Counted from the first letter of the stretch, positions 1-10,769 are shown. The stretch is DNA of 64,000 nt from CAVUOA01 sp963742955 (GCA_963742955.1 CAVUOA010000008.1:434001-498000), one strand, 5' to 3'. Notes: generated from the sequence alone by a model not told the origin. A program made the numbers and translations.

Positions 1-885
1 AAAACGCGGCTAGGAAGGCTGAAAATGTTAAATATAGGAATATCAAAGCAGGCTCGAAATCCTTCAGAAAAGCCAATTTTAAGCCTTCTAGAAGCTATTA
101 ATGAACGGCTTGATTACATAGGTAAAAAAGAGCAAGGATTATTACAGGGATAATAAGCGGTATTATTCTGCACTATTTAAAGAGTTAGGGGATGTTCCAA
201 TAAACTCAATTACCCGCAAAGACATTAATGATTTTCTTTTAATGAGGCAACGAAGGCAAAACAAGCCTGCCGAGATAATTATCTGCGGTAAATTATATGC
301 TTAATCTGTTTAAAGCTCTTTTTAATTACGTCATTGAAAACCATGAAATAGAAATGAGAAACCCTTGTCTGGGTATTAAGCCGTTTTCTGTTAAGAAGAA
401 ATTAAAGTACATTCCAAGTGATGAAGATATCGAGTCAGTACGTGCTGTATGCGATGACGAGCAACGACTTCTTCTAGATTTTATTGCTGAAACGGGGGCA
501 CGCATCAACGAACCTTTAAAAGTTACTGGTAAAGATATTTTTGAAGATTACGTCATTTTATACACAAAGAAAAGCAGAAACTCAAATGTTGTGCCCGAAA
601 AGTTCCTAAGCCGGATTGCATAAAAAATATCGCTCTTGAACCTGATGAAAGATTGTTTAAACAGTGGTCTGATCGCAAAGTTTTAAGAAGAATAAAATCA
701 TTGGGACAGCGTTACCATGGAATTGGCATAATCTAAGACACAGGCGGGCAATATCTTGGCATACAGTTTGAAAAACGCCCTTTATACGAAGTGATGTGTT
801 TATTAGGACACAGTGAATTATCTACAACTCAAAAGTACCTTCAAATGTTCAGGATGAAGAAAGTTATAACATTTCAATGAATTGA
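1..885 (+). pseudogene. Tyrosine recombinase (phage-type integrase) remnant
   Basis: Pieces of one tyrosine recombinase lie in consecutive frames and run off the left edge. Seen: a core-binding-like stretch at about 120-420, the first catalytic Arg in TGARINE near 495-515, an H-x-L-R-H box (WHNLRHRRA) near 724-750, and the final GHSELSTTQKYL box near 817-845 with its His and Tyr. All catalytic positions survive, but at least seven single-base shifts are needed to join the pieces (near 127, 287, 598, 723, 755, 775 and 850). The longest open stretch is 297-623. Members of this family integrate mobile elements, often at tRNA genes, and a tRNA-Ala lies 1.9 kb to the right. It is either a true pseudogene or an intact gene in badly called sequence. 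Confidence 0.75.
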
Positions 886-895
886 TTCAAAAAAA

Positions 896-924
896 AGGTT
901 AGCATAAAATTGCTAGCCTTTTTT
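896..924. terminator. Rho-independent terminator between converging remnants
   Basis: A 9-bp stem (AGGTTAGCA and TGCTAGCCT, one G-T pair) with a 6-base loop is followed by a T run and preceded by an A run, so it could work in both directions. It sits between the 3' ends of the recombinase and the DUF4209 remnant. Confidence 0.7.
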
Positions 925-970
925 CCAGGTAACATCGAACGTTACGCTATTTTCTCAATTTTAATCGTTG

Positions 971-2681
971 CTAATTTAATTCGGATGTATGATGTAAGAA
1001 CTGACAATTTGATTTGTTCCTATAGTTTCTTGCTTTGCCAATACCGTGAGCGGCATCGTTACCAAATTGTCGCCTTCCAAACATAACGGAATCTGAATAA
1101 ATGTCAGGAAATTTTTTTCTATACCATTTTCAATTAGTTTGTCAATAACAACATCGAGCATAATTTGGGATGTATTTTTCTCGTTTGGTAAGAAGTAACT
1201 GGTAAACCTAATTTAGCAACCATGTCTCTTAGTATACCTTCGACTTGGAAAATCAAAATATGCATTGAGCTGATATATCTACTTTCCAAAAGATCGGAAG
1301 TAGCTCAACGAGAAAAGGAATTCTCTCCAGGATGGATGTTTTCAGTTATTATCAAACCAAGCTATGAGTTGTTTCTTTAAATTCCTCGGTATTTTGTAGT
1401 AATAACTTAAATATTTCGTATAGTAAGTGATCAGATGGTGTTTTATAGGACATTGAAAAGTTCTGTATAGCCACGTGCTCGATTTATCTACCTCCTCAGA
1501 CAAAGTCTTAAACTTTACTGTTTCCGTCATTGGCGTTATTGGTAGAATGTTATAAGCAATCGACTCCTTCACAATACTTTCCGCAATCTTTTTTCGATTT
1601 ATCAAATGAAGGCAGTATTTGTGAATCCTTAGCTAATATTTCTAATATTTGTTCAAAGGATTTATCAGAATAATCTTTTAAAATTTGTTGAAAGTATTCT
1701 AATGGTAATTCTATAGTTGTTTCCATAGCTTTCATCTCAGTTTTAATTCCAATTTTATTTGCTTCTGCCATTTTTACTTTGAGTTCATCTATTTTTTGTG
1801 ATTGTCCGCCTATTTCAATGAGCTCCCGTATGGCCATTTCGGAAATGTGTGTGGTCAAATGACTGGAAACCTTTTTTACCTCAGCTTCCTTTTCAAATAA
1901 ACCTGCAATGTTTAGCTTTACTTTCTTTATACTCTTCTTCATTTTTTACAAACCTCAAAACTTAAGAGGATCACTTTCTGCATTCGCTCAAAATGGAAAA
2001 AGGTTTGAGTCGGGTTTTAGATATATATGTAATCCCTTGTTCGACAATTCCTATAAGAAATGAATGATTGATCTTGTCTTCTAATATTTTATGATAGTTT
2101 AATGAATTTTCAATTATTTTTTAAGGTATATCGAAATCTTTTGTCGACTGTTAATCTATTAAGGTATTCAATGTGCTTTATTAAATGATTCTTCGACTAG
2201 GGCTTTATCATTAATTATGGATGAATATCGCAAAGCTTTGTTTAAGGAGTTTGAATAATTCTACCCCCCAGTCATTTTGAAAATATATTTCACAAGCATC
2301 AAAGTAAGAGGCGATTGCTTGTTTTAAAAAGGATATTTCTTTTTTGGTTTCCCAAATAGCAACGCAATACCTGGCTTTCATTATTGGATTTCGAGTCTCT
2401 TGTGACCGGCTTCTGTAATATTCTATCATCTCATGTGAGAATACCTCTTTATAATCTACTTCAGATACTCCTCGTGTTGGTGGGTGTTCAATGTCCCAAT
2501 GAGCGAACAATAAAGCTTCCCATTCCAAATTTTTTGCCTTATCAACATTGCCCACTTCGGTGTATTTTCTTCGTCCAATTGAGAAGGCGACGTCTCGAGT
2601 CCACCTAAAACTATCAGTATTTTCCTCTATTGCGTCAAGAATTTCATCTGGGTTCATTTTGCCTAAATCTGAATATTCCAT
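971..2681 (-). pseudogene. DUF4209 (RNxxxHG) family protein, multiply frameshifted
   Basis: One protein of about 560 residues can be followed through several frames on the minus strand. The N-terminal part (2681-2211) holds a segment ending KARYCVAIWETKK typical of the helical N-terminus of these proteins. The middle (1942-1342) has the EKEAEVKKV and KIDELKVKMAEAN helices. Next comes RYISSMHILIFQVEGILRD near 1280-1220. Near 1061-1042 the sequence encodes N-D-A-A-H-G in the shifted frame directly after DNL; restoring one lost base gives L-R-N-D-A-A-H-G, the RNxxxHG motif that defines DUF4209. At least six shifts and one in-frame stop separate the parts. RNxxxHG resembles the HEPN-type RNase motif; a role in defence is inference only. 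Confidence 0.6.
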
Positions 2682-2818
2682 TTATACTAAAGTTTTATTG
2701 GATAGAATCTCTTTTTTCTTTATAATCGTAGCCAAATCGTAGCGAGACTTTATCTTTAATAATTAAAAAGGGTAAGTATCTACTGCCAACCCTTTTAATT
2801 TTTTATACTTATAGGTAG

Positions 2819-2891
<73 letters not shown>

Positions 2892-2903
2892 TATAATGAT
2901 TTT

Positions 2904-2934
2904 CAAATTTATTGTATTATTGTTAATTCTGCAA
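2904..2934 (-). promoter_or_regulatory. Bacteroidota-type promoter of tRNA-Ala
   Basis: On the minus strand TTG is followed by exactly 20 nt and TAAATTTG, matching the TTG-N19-21-TAnnTTTG consensus of the Bacteroidota primary sigma factor. The tRNA starts 12 nt further on. Confidence 0.7.
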
Positions 2935-2958
2935 TCTAAATATTTTAACAATCCTTTT

Positions 2959-3984
2959 TTATTTCAAAGGCTCTACATCCAGTATAACAAACGTACCCGG
3001 TTTTATTTTCGGTCTCGGGTGGGGGTTTTCCGTTGTCGGCTCAGGAGCAGGTTCAAATTCCGCAGTCGGTAAGTAAATATGATGAGTAATTGAATTAACA
3101 GTTATTGTTCTTGCTCCCAATTGCGTGTTAAAATTATCAACAACCGTAAACTTATTATTACCTTCCTCTTTTACAACGGTTAGCGTCCCCTCTCCGTTTG
3201 AGCTGTAGGCATATTTTTTCACGTTATCAAACGCTGCGCCATCAACACGTGAACCGATTGGAACTGTTGTTATCACAGCACCGCTCTCAGCATTTACAAT
3301 TACCATTAATTTATTTGAACATACCGAAAATAAAATATGGTTTTCATTATCCAGTGCAAGTCCGCTGGGTTCTTCCCCGGGAGCAATTGACCATCTTTGT
3401 TCCACTTCAAGAGTGCTTGTATTAATTACACAGATTAAACTTTTATCTTCAATATTTAGATAAATCTTTCCGTTCCCGTCGGAGACTCCGACTTCCGGCT
3501 TACCGTCAAGCGGAATAGTTCCTACAACTTCGTTTGTGTTTGCATCTATAACCGTGGCATCTGAACTTCCCCCGTTAAACGTAAAAACCCTTTTTGAAAA
3601 CGGGTCATAAACTATAGCATCGGGATTAATGCCGGTTACTTTAACGGTTGTAATCGGTTTTAAATCGGTATAATTAAAAACCGTTACCGAAGTATCCCGC
3701 CCGTTGCTGGTGAAGCCTTTATTCAGTTCCGGCGCCAAAACTGCCCCGTGAATTCCTATGGTTCCGGGAATTGTTCCAAGCAGTTTTCCGGTATTTTCAT
3801 CTATAACCTGAAGCATAGTTCCGTGTGATACAAATAATCTCCCTTTTGCATCATCAGAAGTAATAAAATCCCAGAAGCTGTCACCTTCCAGAGGAAATTT
3901 GTTCGATATTTTAAACTGAGGAGTCTGTGCCGGCAGCGAAGAGGCAATTATGAAAAAAAACAGAATAAGGGGTTTTGCTTTCAT
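2959..3984 (-). CDS. Secreted YncE/YVTN-type beta-propeller protein
   Basis: 341 residues with a signal peptide (MKAKPLILFFFIIASSLPAQ). The rest is a run of about 40-residue blades with the pattern of YVTN/YncE propellers: DANTNEVVGTIPLDGKPE, INTSTLEVEQRW, VNAESGAVITTVPIGSRVDG. The C-terminus is proline-rich before a last strand (GTFVILDVEPL). Family members are exported scaffold or binding proteins without a common reaction, so no substrate is assigned. It is monocistronic, with a tRNA gene downstream on the same strand. Start chosen at the Met preceding the hydrophobic segment. Confidence 0.8.
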   Translation of the reverse strand: MKAKPLILFFFIIASSLPAQTPQFKISNKFPLEGDSFWDFITSDDAKGRLFVSHGTMLQVIDENTGKLLGTIPGTIGIHGAVLAPELNKGFTSNGRDTSVTVFNYTDLKPITTVKVTGINPDAIVYDPFSKRVFTFNGGSSDATVIDANTNEVVGTIPLDGKPEVGVSDGNGKIYLNIEDKSLICVINTSTLEVEQRWSIAPGEEPSGLALDNENHILFSVCSNKLMVIVNAESGAVITTVPIGSRVDGAAFDNVKKYAYSSNGEGTLTVVKEEGNNKFTVVDNFNTQLGARTITVNSITHHIYLPTAEFEPAPEPTTENPHPRPKIKPGTFVILDVEPLK

Positions 3985-4249
3985 TATATATAGGTTAAAA
4001 TTCTAAAATTAAAAAAGATTTTTTCAGGATTTTCTAATGTCAGAAGCAAATATAACAATAAAACACGTTTACTGATTCCTTTTTATAACGGTTAACCTGA
4101 TATTTTATATATAACTTAGTAGAGTATCTCATTAAGCTGCATACCATCAGATTAACATATACTTGCATTTTTTTGTTAAAAATTTTGTTATATTTTATAA
4201 ACCCGTTTAAAATTTGGTTCATCTAACTATAAATAACAAAATTTATACC

Positions 4250-6059
4250 ATGATTAGAAAAATTTATTTTTATGCCCCATTTTTTGCTCTTTCTTTGCTT
4301 TTTTTTCTGGCTGCAAACGGTTGCGGCAGCAAAAACAACAATAGTACTTCTGAAAATTCAGTTGATACAACATTGTATACTGTTGACACCGCGGGCGCAG
4401 TTGACGGCGACTGGCTGATAATCAGGGAAATTGCAGATGCTCAGGGACTAAGCACTCTCACAACCTCGGATGCTTCATCCCAGGAAATGCAGAGTTATAT
4501 GTATGAAACACTGAACAATGTAGACCCTGTATCATTTGAATTAATTCCATACCTGGCGGAATTACCCGTTATATCCGATGACCATCTAACATATACATAC
4601 CAATTAAAGAAAAATGTAAACTTTGCTGACGGCAAGCCGATGACCGGAGCAGATGTTATATTTACAATGAAAGCTATAAAAGACCCCTATGTTGATGATG
4701 CTTCATTAAGAAACTACTATGAATCGTTAAAAAGCGTTGAACTGGTTGATAATGACCCGTATAAAATAAAAATTACAATGTCAAAACCATACTGGCGCGC
4801 AATTTACAGTAACAGCAGTTTTTTCATTATGCCGAAGCATATACTTGACCCTGACAATAAAACAGACGGATTTACATGGGAACAACTGACAAATTTCAAC
4901 ACGGCTGCTAAAAATCCTGAAATAAAAAAATATGCTGATTTCCTCAATACACAGGAGGTATCAAGAGAGCCAAAATACCTGGTTGGCACAGGACCTTATG
5001 TGCTTGATAACTGGAAGACAGGACAGGAAGTAACATTAGTCAGAAATAAAAACTACTGGGATAAAGCGCATACTCCTTCATATGTTAACAGGATAATTTT
5101 CAGAACAATACAGGATAATTCAGCTTCTACAGTTGCTGCCATTAACAATGAAATTGATGCCGAATATGTAATTGTACCGTATGATTTTTATAACAGCTTA
5201 AAAGATGCTGCTAAATACCATTTAAGAAAAGCCCAGCCGGATGAACCTTCATACGGTTATATAGGGTGGAATGAAAATAGCCCCTTGTTCAGCAGCAATA
5301 AAGTAAGACTGGCGCTTTCTTACATGATAGACAGAAAAGACCTGATAGATAAAGTGCTTTACGGAGATGCAACCCCGATACAATCACCTGTATTTTACAG
5401 GTACAAAAAGTTTTTAAATGAAGATTTACCGATTATACCCTTACGACCCGGAAAAAGCAAAACAATTATTAAGCGAAGAAGGATGGAAAGACTCCGATGC
5501 TGACGGGGTACTGGATAAAACAGTTAACGGTAAGAAAATGGATTTCAAGTTCACTTTTCTTATTTATCCCAGCCCTGTTAGAAAACAAATACTGCTTGTA
5601 GTTATTGATGATTTGAAAAAAATCGGTATAAAAGCAGAACTGCAGGAGCTTGAATGGTCAGTATATCTTGATAAGCTGAAAAAACATGAATTCGATGCCA
5701 CTTATGGAGCATGGGCGCTCTCTGTTCTGCCGCCTGACCCGTACCAAATATGGCACTCATCCCAATCTCAGGGTGAAGGAAGCAATTTTATCAGCTTCAA
5801 GAATCCTAAATCAGATTCATTGATTGAGCTGTACAGAAATGAATTTGACGAAAATAAAAGAATTGCAATAATGAAGGAGTGGCAGAAACTTATTTACGAT
5901 GAACAGCCTTATACATTTTTGTGGAGCGGTAAGGGCAGATATGTTTACAACATCAGGTTTAAAAACGCAAGATGGTATAATAAACAGCCCAGTCCCAATT
6001 TAAATGAATGGTGGGTTCCTAAAACATTGCAGAAATATACTCAAAGCCCGGCAGACTAA
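4250..6059 (+). CDS. Oligopeptide/dipeptide ABC transporter substrate-binding lipoprotein (frameshifted)
   Basis: An SBP_bac_5 (OppA/DppA class) protein of about 600 residues. The Met at 4250 is preferred over the upstream TTG at 4214 because a lipoprotein signal follows directly, ending in LAANGC. Family landmarks: YTYQLKKNVNFADGKPMTGADV, GTGPYVLDNWKTGQEVTLVRN, VRLALSYMIDRKDLIDKVLYG, and the C-terminal WSVYLDKLKKHEFDATYGAW. The reading frame breaks near 5433 (one extra base in GATTATACCC): DLPI continues as YPYDPEKAKQLLSEEGW in the next frame, which ends at 6059. No permease or ATPase genes are adjacent, so it is an orphan binding protein here. It would be anchored in the inner membrane or periplasm. 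Confidence 0.85.
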
Positions 6060-6087
6060 CTATTGAATCGGAAAGGAGGATACTGCC

Positions 6088-6918
6088 ATGGCAAATAATA
6101 AAAAAAGTGATTTAATAAGAAACGGAATTTTAATATTATTATTAATATTATTTTTCAACCCTTTTCCTGCGTTAAGAAGCCAGGAAAAAATAATCCGTGA
6201 AAAAGATAAATCCGTTATTGTTTCAAAATCAATTCCCGATAAAATGTTTGCAGGTCATACATACACACTCTTTGCAAGGCTCCGCAACACAGGAAATACT
6301 ATCTGGACACCCGGATATTATAAACTCGGACTTGTTAATACCGGAAATTTTTGGAATTTTAAACCAATCAATTTAAGGTCTAAAGTTCAAAGCGGCTCGG
6401 ATGTAACATTTAGTTTTAAAATTACGGCTCCTTCTAAACCGGGAAATTACATTTTCAGGATGCAGATGGAAACGGGGGATACTTATTTCGGTGATGCATT
6501 CGGACCGGGAATTATTCAAGTAACAGGCAGTCCGGCAAATGAAACTAATAACCGATTATTCGTTAATTCAAGCGGTGATAAATCAGAATTTTTAATGCAG
6601 ATAATGACAAATAAAATGGCTGCTGGAAATAAATACGATGTCAGTGTCACTATGCAGAACACCGGTAAAACTACGTGGAGTAAAAATTCGGATTACACAT
6701 TGGGATTTCTCGATTCACTGCTTAATATTGCTAACAACAATTTAAAATATACTAAGATAGACCTGCCTTATGAAGTTATGCCCGGAAAAGAAGTAACATT
6801 TAATTTTACGATTAATGCCCCTTCTGCACCGGGAACATATGAATACCGGTGGTCAATGATGCACGGCAATAAATATTTCGGTGAGCCGGGTGAAAAATAT
6901 TCGGTGAAAGTAAATTAA
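6088..6918 (+). CDS. Exported protein with two NBR1-like (FW) Ig domains
   Basis: 276 residues with an N-terminal hydrophobic segment (about residues 12-30). Two tandem domains follow (about 42-155 and 165-275), each with the pattern MFAG/MAAG..Y...........NTG.T.W....Y.LG ... G..VTF.F.I.APS.PG.Y..R..M....YFG. This is the NBR1-type Ig-like (four-tryptophan) domain, known mainly from the autophagy receptor NBR1 but widespread in bacterial secreted proteins as a binding module. A strong ribosome binding site (GGAAAGGAGG) precedes the ATG. The gene follows the peptide-binding lipoprotein by 28 bp and is probably co-transcribed. Function unknown. Confidence 0.7.
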   Translation: MANNKKSDLIRNGILILLLILFFNPFPALRSQEKIIREKDKSVIVSKSIPDKMFAGHTYTLFARLRNTGNTIWTPGYYKLGLVNTGNFWNFKPINLRSKVQSGSDVTFSFKITAPSKPGNYIFRMQMETGDTYFGDAFGPGIIQVTGSPANETNNRLFVNSSGDKSEFLMQIMTNKMAAGNKYDVSVTMQNTGKTTWSKNSDYTLGFLDSLLNIANNNLKYTKIDLPYEVMPGKEVTFNFTINAPSAPGTYEYRWSMMHGNKYFGEPGEKYSVKVN

Positions 6919-6940
6919 AGAAAATTCTGTTTATAAAAAT

Positions 6941-6965
6941 AAAAGCCCGGTCAACCCGGGCTTTT
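6941..6965. terminator. Bidirectional terminator
   Basis: A 10-bp perfect stem AAAAGCCCGG / CCGGGCTTTT with a 5-base loop lies between the converging NBR1-like and HU genes; T runs lie on both sides. Confidence 0.85.
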
Positions 6966-6986
6966 GGATTTACAAACTCGAAGAGT

Positions 6987-7259
6987 CTAATTCAATGTGC
7001 CGTTAAGGTCTTTGCTGGCTTTGAATTTAGCAACCTTCCTTGCTTTAATTTCTATTGCAGCGCCGGTCTTGGGGTTTCTTCCGGTTCTTGCGGCTCTCTT
7101 TGATACAGAAAATGTACCGAAACCTACCAGAGTAAGCTTATCGCCCTTCTTCAATGTTTTCTTCACAGAATTTATAAATGACTCAAGCGATGCTTTAGCC
7201 TGCACTTTGGTAGAATCTGCATCGGCAGCAATCTGTGCAATTAATTCTTCTTTTGTCAT
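6987..7259 (-). CDS. hup: HU family DNA-binding protein
   Basis: 90 residues, the normal length for HU/IHF. Seen: the N-terminal dimerisation helices (MTKEELIAQIAADADSTK), the GDKLTLVGFGTFSV turn, and the DNA-binding arm RAARTGRNPKTGAAIEI with the intercalating NP. A nucleoid-associated protein that bends and wraps DNA as a dimer. Single gene with its own promoter and terminator. Confidence 0.95.
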   Translation of the reverse strand: MTKEELIAQIAADADSTKVQAKASLESFINSVKKTLKKGDKLTLVGFGTFSVSKRAARTGRNPKTGAAIEIKARKVAKFKASKDLNGTLN

Positions 7260-7302
7260 AGTATTTATATTAAAATATTTTTGAAATAACAGTTTGTTAT
7301 AG

Positions 7303-7333
7303 CAAATATACAGAAAATAAATAACTTATGAAA
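7303..7333 (-). promoter_or_regulatory. Candidate promoter of the HU gene
   Basis: Minus strand TTT-N20-TATATTTG, an exact -7 element with TTT in place of TTG at -33, about 45 bp upstream of the HU start codon. Confidence 0.5.
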
Positions 7334-7634
7334 TAATATGCTGTATTTTTTTAAATTTTTAAATAATATGCATTAGGAACCCTTAAGAATTTCATACAAT
7401 TATAAAATGCAGTTATCCAAAACATATGATTTCTGAAATACTTGCTCTAAAAAGTTCCATTATCAATGGTTTATAAATACCTGTAATAACTGTAGTTGCA
7501 AATAATTTCCCGAATATTGATATATATCATTTTTCAATATTAACTTCTTTGCTAATTTTGTATATCAATAAATTCAATGTATTTTAGATTTTTGCAGATT
7601 AAATTTAAATGTTCGCCTATAACAAAATAGATAT
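7334..7634. other. AT-rich divergent intergenic region with candidate heme-cluster promoter
   Basis: No gene is seen. TTT-N20-TAATTTTG at 7530-7560 on the plus strand, about 75 bp before the first gene of the heme cluster, fits the same promoter form as other genes here and is the best candidate for the cluster promoter. No riboswitch-like structure was recognised. Confidence 0.4.
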
Positions 7635-8489
7635 ATGTTAATTGTAGATATACTAAATATAGTTTTGCCGGTTTTATATGTTCTTGCTGTTGTATGTTAC
7701 GGGATTTCGTTCTTCAGAAAGAATGCAGTTAACCCAAAAGCTGCATGTTTTATGAAAAGACCGGTGTTAATTTCTATTATTGTTCTGCAATTTATTTATT
7801 TTGTGTTTAGAAGCATTGAATATCAGCATGCACCTATTACAAGCGGCTATGAGATAATGACACTGCTTGCTTTCAGCATTACAATTACATATTTTTATAT
7901 CGAGATGAAAACCGGTATAGTAGATACCGGATTTTTTATTCTTGTGATTGCAGGAGTTCTGCAGATAATTTCATCGATATTTATTAAAGAAATTACCGAG
8001 ATTAACCCTGTATTAAAAAACTGGCTTCTGGGTTTCCATGTATCGTTTGCACTGATAGGATACTCTGCGATTACAATTGCCGGTATATACGGATTTCTGT
8101 ACCTAATGCTTTATCATAATTTAAAGCAAAACCAGCTCGGAGCATTTTACAAACGACTTCCTTCGCTTCAGCTCATGGAGAACCTCTCATACAACGCACT
8201 GGTTTTCGGCTGCCTGTTCCTTGCAATGACTCTTATAATAGGATTCATCTGGCTGCCTGCTGCTATTAAAGAATTTTCTTATACCGATCCTAAGCTGATA
8301 TCAACAATTGTCATATGGCTCTTGTACACATCAGTGATAATAGGCAAACGGACAGGCAGAATTCAGAGTAAAACAGTTATGACAATTGCTTTTTACGGAT
8401 TTATATTTGCAATATTTCTCAGTTGCTATAGTAAATATTTTCTTAACAAGTTTTCACAGGTTTTATTAAGCCCCAATGAATTTTTTTGA
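7635..8489 (+). CDS. ccsA: CcsA/HemX-type cytochrome c assembly membrane protein
   Basis: 284 residues, about eight hydrophobic membrane segments, first gene of the heme cluster and overlapping hemA by 14 bp. The family pattern ITSGYEIMTLLAFS and LLGFHVSFALIGYSAITIAGIYGFLY matches CcsA/HemX proteins, which handle heme export for cytochrome c maturation or affect HemA levels. The tryptophan-rich WWD box of true CcsA/CcmC heme handlers is not seen, so the HemX-like (hemA-linked) subgroup fits better. Confidence 0.8.
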   Translation: MLIVDILNIVLPVLYVLAVVCYGISFFRKNAVNPKAACFMKRPVLISIIVLQFIYFVFRSIEYQHAPITSGYEIMTLLAFSITITYFYIEMKTGIVDTGFFILVIAGVLQIISSIFIKEITEINPVLKNWLLGFHVSFALIGYSAITIAGIYGFLYLMLYHNLKQNQLGAFYKRLPSLQLMENLSYNALVFGCLFLAMTLIIGFIWLPAAIKEFSYTDPKLISTIVIWLLYTSVIIGKRTGRIQSKTVMTIAFYGFIFAIFLSCYSKYFLNKFSQVLLSPNEFF

Positions 8490-9825
8490 ATTAAACGGTC
8501 CTCCTCCATTATTCTCTATAGGAATAAATCATAAAACTGCGCCGGTTGAAGTGAGGGAAAAGATTGCGCTGTCCCCGCAGGAGATTCCCCTGCTGCTCGA
8601 GAAGTTCAAGGATGTGCTTGATGAGTGCCTTATACTTTCCACCTGCAACAGAACCGAATTGTACGGAATAACTATCGAAGGCGAACCCGATTACAGCCTT
8701 ATCAAACAAATATTTATCGATTACAAAGGTCCATCTGCTGATATTAAAGACGAGTACTTTTACCAGCTTACATCTGATGAAGCAATACAGCATCTTTTCA
8801 GGGTTACATCAGCAATTGATTCTATGGTAATGGGTGATTTGCAGATATTTCACCAGGTTAAAGAAGCATATAATATAGCTCAGCAGAATAAATCAGCAGG
8901 TAAGATACTTAACCAGGTGTGCCAGAAAGCGCTTCATGCAGGCAAGAGGACAAAGACAGAAACTCCCCTTTTTGAGGGAGCGTTCTCGGTAAGCTTTGCT
9001 GCCGTTGAGCTTGCACTGAAGATTTACGAAGAAGTTAAAGATAAATCGGTTCTCGTTATTGGCGCGGGTGAAACCGCTGAACTGACTGCCGAAAACCTCG
9101 CAAAGAAAAAAGTTAAAAAACTCTATATAACCAACCGTACAAAAGAACGGGCTGATGAACTGCATACTAAGCTACATAACATTGTCAGGTTCGATGGTGA
9201 GGTTATCCCGTTTGAAAGTTTTACTGATAAGCTGAATGAAATAGATATAATAATAAGCTCCACGGGCTCTAATGATTTTATTATAAGGTATGATGATTTT
9301 AAGAAATCAACCAAAAAACGACCTGATACACCAATGCTGATAATCGATATTGCCGTACCAAGAGATATAGACCCGAAAATCGGCAAGCTGGGAAATATAT
9401 TTCTGAAAAATATAGATGACCTGAAAGCGATTGTTGACTCAAATTACGAGAAACGCCAGGAAATAATTCCTATGGTTGAGGAAATTATCCGCCAGGAAAC
9501 AGAACATTTTCATTCGTGGTATAATAATCTTCAGCTTGTTCCGACTATTAAAGATATTGAAGACAAATTCGAGAAAATAAGGCTTGAAGAGCTTGCAAAA
9601 AACTCTAACGGTTTTAGTGAGCACGACAGCAAAGAAGTTGAAAAAATCACTAAGAATATTGTGCATAACATACTGCGCTCTACAATTCCCAATTTTAACG
9701 AAGTTTATCTTGAAGACGGCCACAGTACAGATTATGAAAAAAGAGGCAATAAATTGGAGCTAATAAGGAAAATTTTCGGTTTAGAAAAGCGAAATACCAA
9801 AGAAACGAACATTGAAAAAAGATAA
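8476..9825 (+). CDS. hemA: Glutamyl-tRNA reductase
   Basis: 449 residues. Reduces glutamyl-tRNA to glutamate-1-semialdehyde, the first committed step of the C5 heme pathway. Seen: SIGINHKTAPVEVREKIAL at the N-terminus, the catalytic Cys in LSTCNRTELYG (about residue 56), the NADPH-binding VLVIGAGETAELTAENL and the C-terminal dimerisation helices. Its start overlaps the preceding membrane protein, and its end overlaps hemC by 14 bp, so translation is probably coupled. Confidence 0.97.
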   Translation: MNFFELNGPPPLFSIGINHKTAPVEVREKIALSPQEIPLLLEKFKDVLDECLILSTCNRTELYGITIEGEPDYSLIKQIFIDYKGPSADIKDEYFYQLTSDEAIQHLFRVTSAIDSMVMGDLQIFHQVKEAYNIAQQNKSAGKILNQVCQKALHAGKRTKTETPLFEGAFSVSFAAVELALKIYEEVKDKSVLVIGAGETAELTAENLAKKKVKKLYITNRTKERADELHTKLHNIVRFDGEVIPFESFTDKLNEIDIIISSTGSNDFIIRYDDFKKSTKKRPDTPMLIIDIAVPRDIDPKIGKLGNIFLKNIDDLKAIVDSNYEKRQEIIPMVEEIIRQETEHFHSWYNNLQLVPTIKDIEDKFEKIRLEELAKNSNGFSEHDSKEVEKITKNIVHNILRSTIPNFNEVYLEDGHSTDYEKRGNKLELIRKIFGLEKRNTKETNIEKR

Positions 9826-10751
9826 ACTGGTAATTGGAACAAGAGGAAGTGAACTTGCATTATGGCAGACAAACTGGGTAAAAGATGAGCTTAATAAAGC
9901 ATTCCCCTCTATTGAAATCTCCGTAAATATAATAAAAACAAAAGGCGATAAAGTTCTTGATGTTTCTTTATCTAAAATAGGCGATAAAGGATTATTTACC
10001 CGTGAAATAGAGCAGCAGCTTCTTGATGGAAATATTGATTTAGCGGTTCACAGCTTTAAAGACCTCCCAACTGTTCTTCCCAAAGGGATTGCAATCGGCG
10101 CAGTTTCCAAGCGGATTGACCAGCGTGATGTACTTATATCGAAAAAATACTCCACAATAGATGACCTGCCCAATGGCGCTGTGGTTGCAACCGGAAGCCT
10201 TAGACGCAAATCACAAATTTTAAATTACAAACCTGAACTGAAAATCACAGATGTAAGAGGAAATATTAAATACAAGGTTAAAAAAGCTCGAGGAATCGGA
10301 TTGGGATGCTATGATTCTTGCTTACGCCGGGGTCAAAAGGCTTTCATTAGGCAATTACATAAAACAGATAATTCCTACTTATATAATGCTTCCTGCAACA
10401 TGCCAGGGCATTATGGCTGTTGAAATCAGAGAAGATGATTATGATACAGCAGGGATTGTGAAAAAAATTAATAACCACAAAAGCGATATAGAGAGCAGAG
10501 CCGAAAGAAGCTTCCTGAACCATCTCGAAGGAGGATGCCAGATTCCTGTAGGCGTATATTCCATGGCAGAAAGTTACAGCCTGTACATAGAAGGTATGGT
10601 GGGTAGTCTTGACGGGAAAGTTGTTATTCGTGAAAGAATTATCGGAAATGACTCCATGCCGGAATCACTCGGAAAGCAGCTCGCTCAAAGGCTGATTGAA
10701 AAAGGCGCACAAGAGATTCTTGGGGAAATCAGGAGCACTCTCAGCAAATGA
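9812..10751 (+). CDS. hemC: Porphobilinogen deaminase (hydroxymethylbilane synthase), frameshifted
   Basis: About 312 residues. Polymerises four porphobilinogen units to hydroxymethylbilane. Seen: IGTRGSELALWQT near the start, AVHSFKDLPT, GSLRRKSQI, and the cofactor-binding Cys in LEGGCQIPVG at about residue 242. The start is a TTG overlapping the end of hemA. One extra base in the A run at 10268-10270 breaks the frame: after VRGNI the product continues as TRLKKLEESDWDAMILAYAG in the next frame. All other parts of the enzyme are present. Confidence 0.93.
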
Positions 10752-10769
10752 AAACGTTCACCTGTATAT

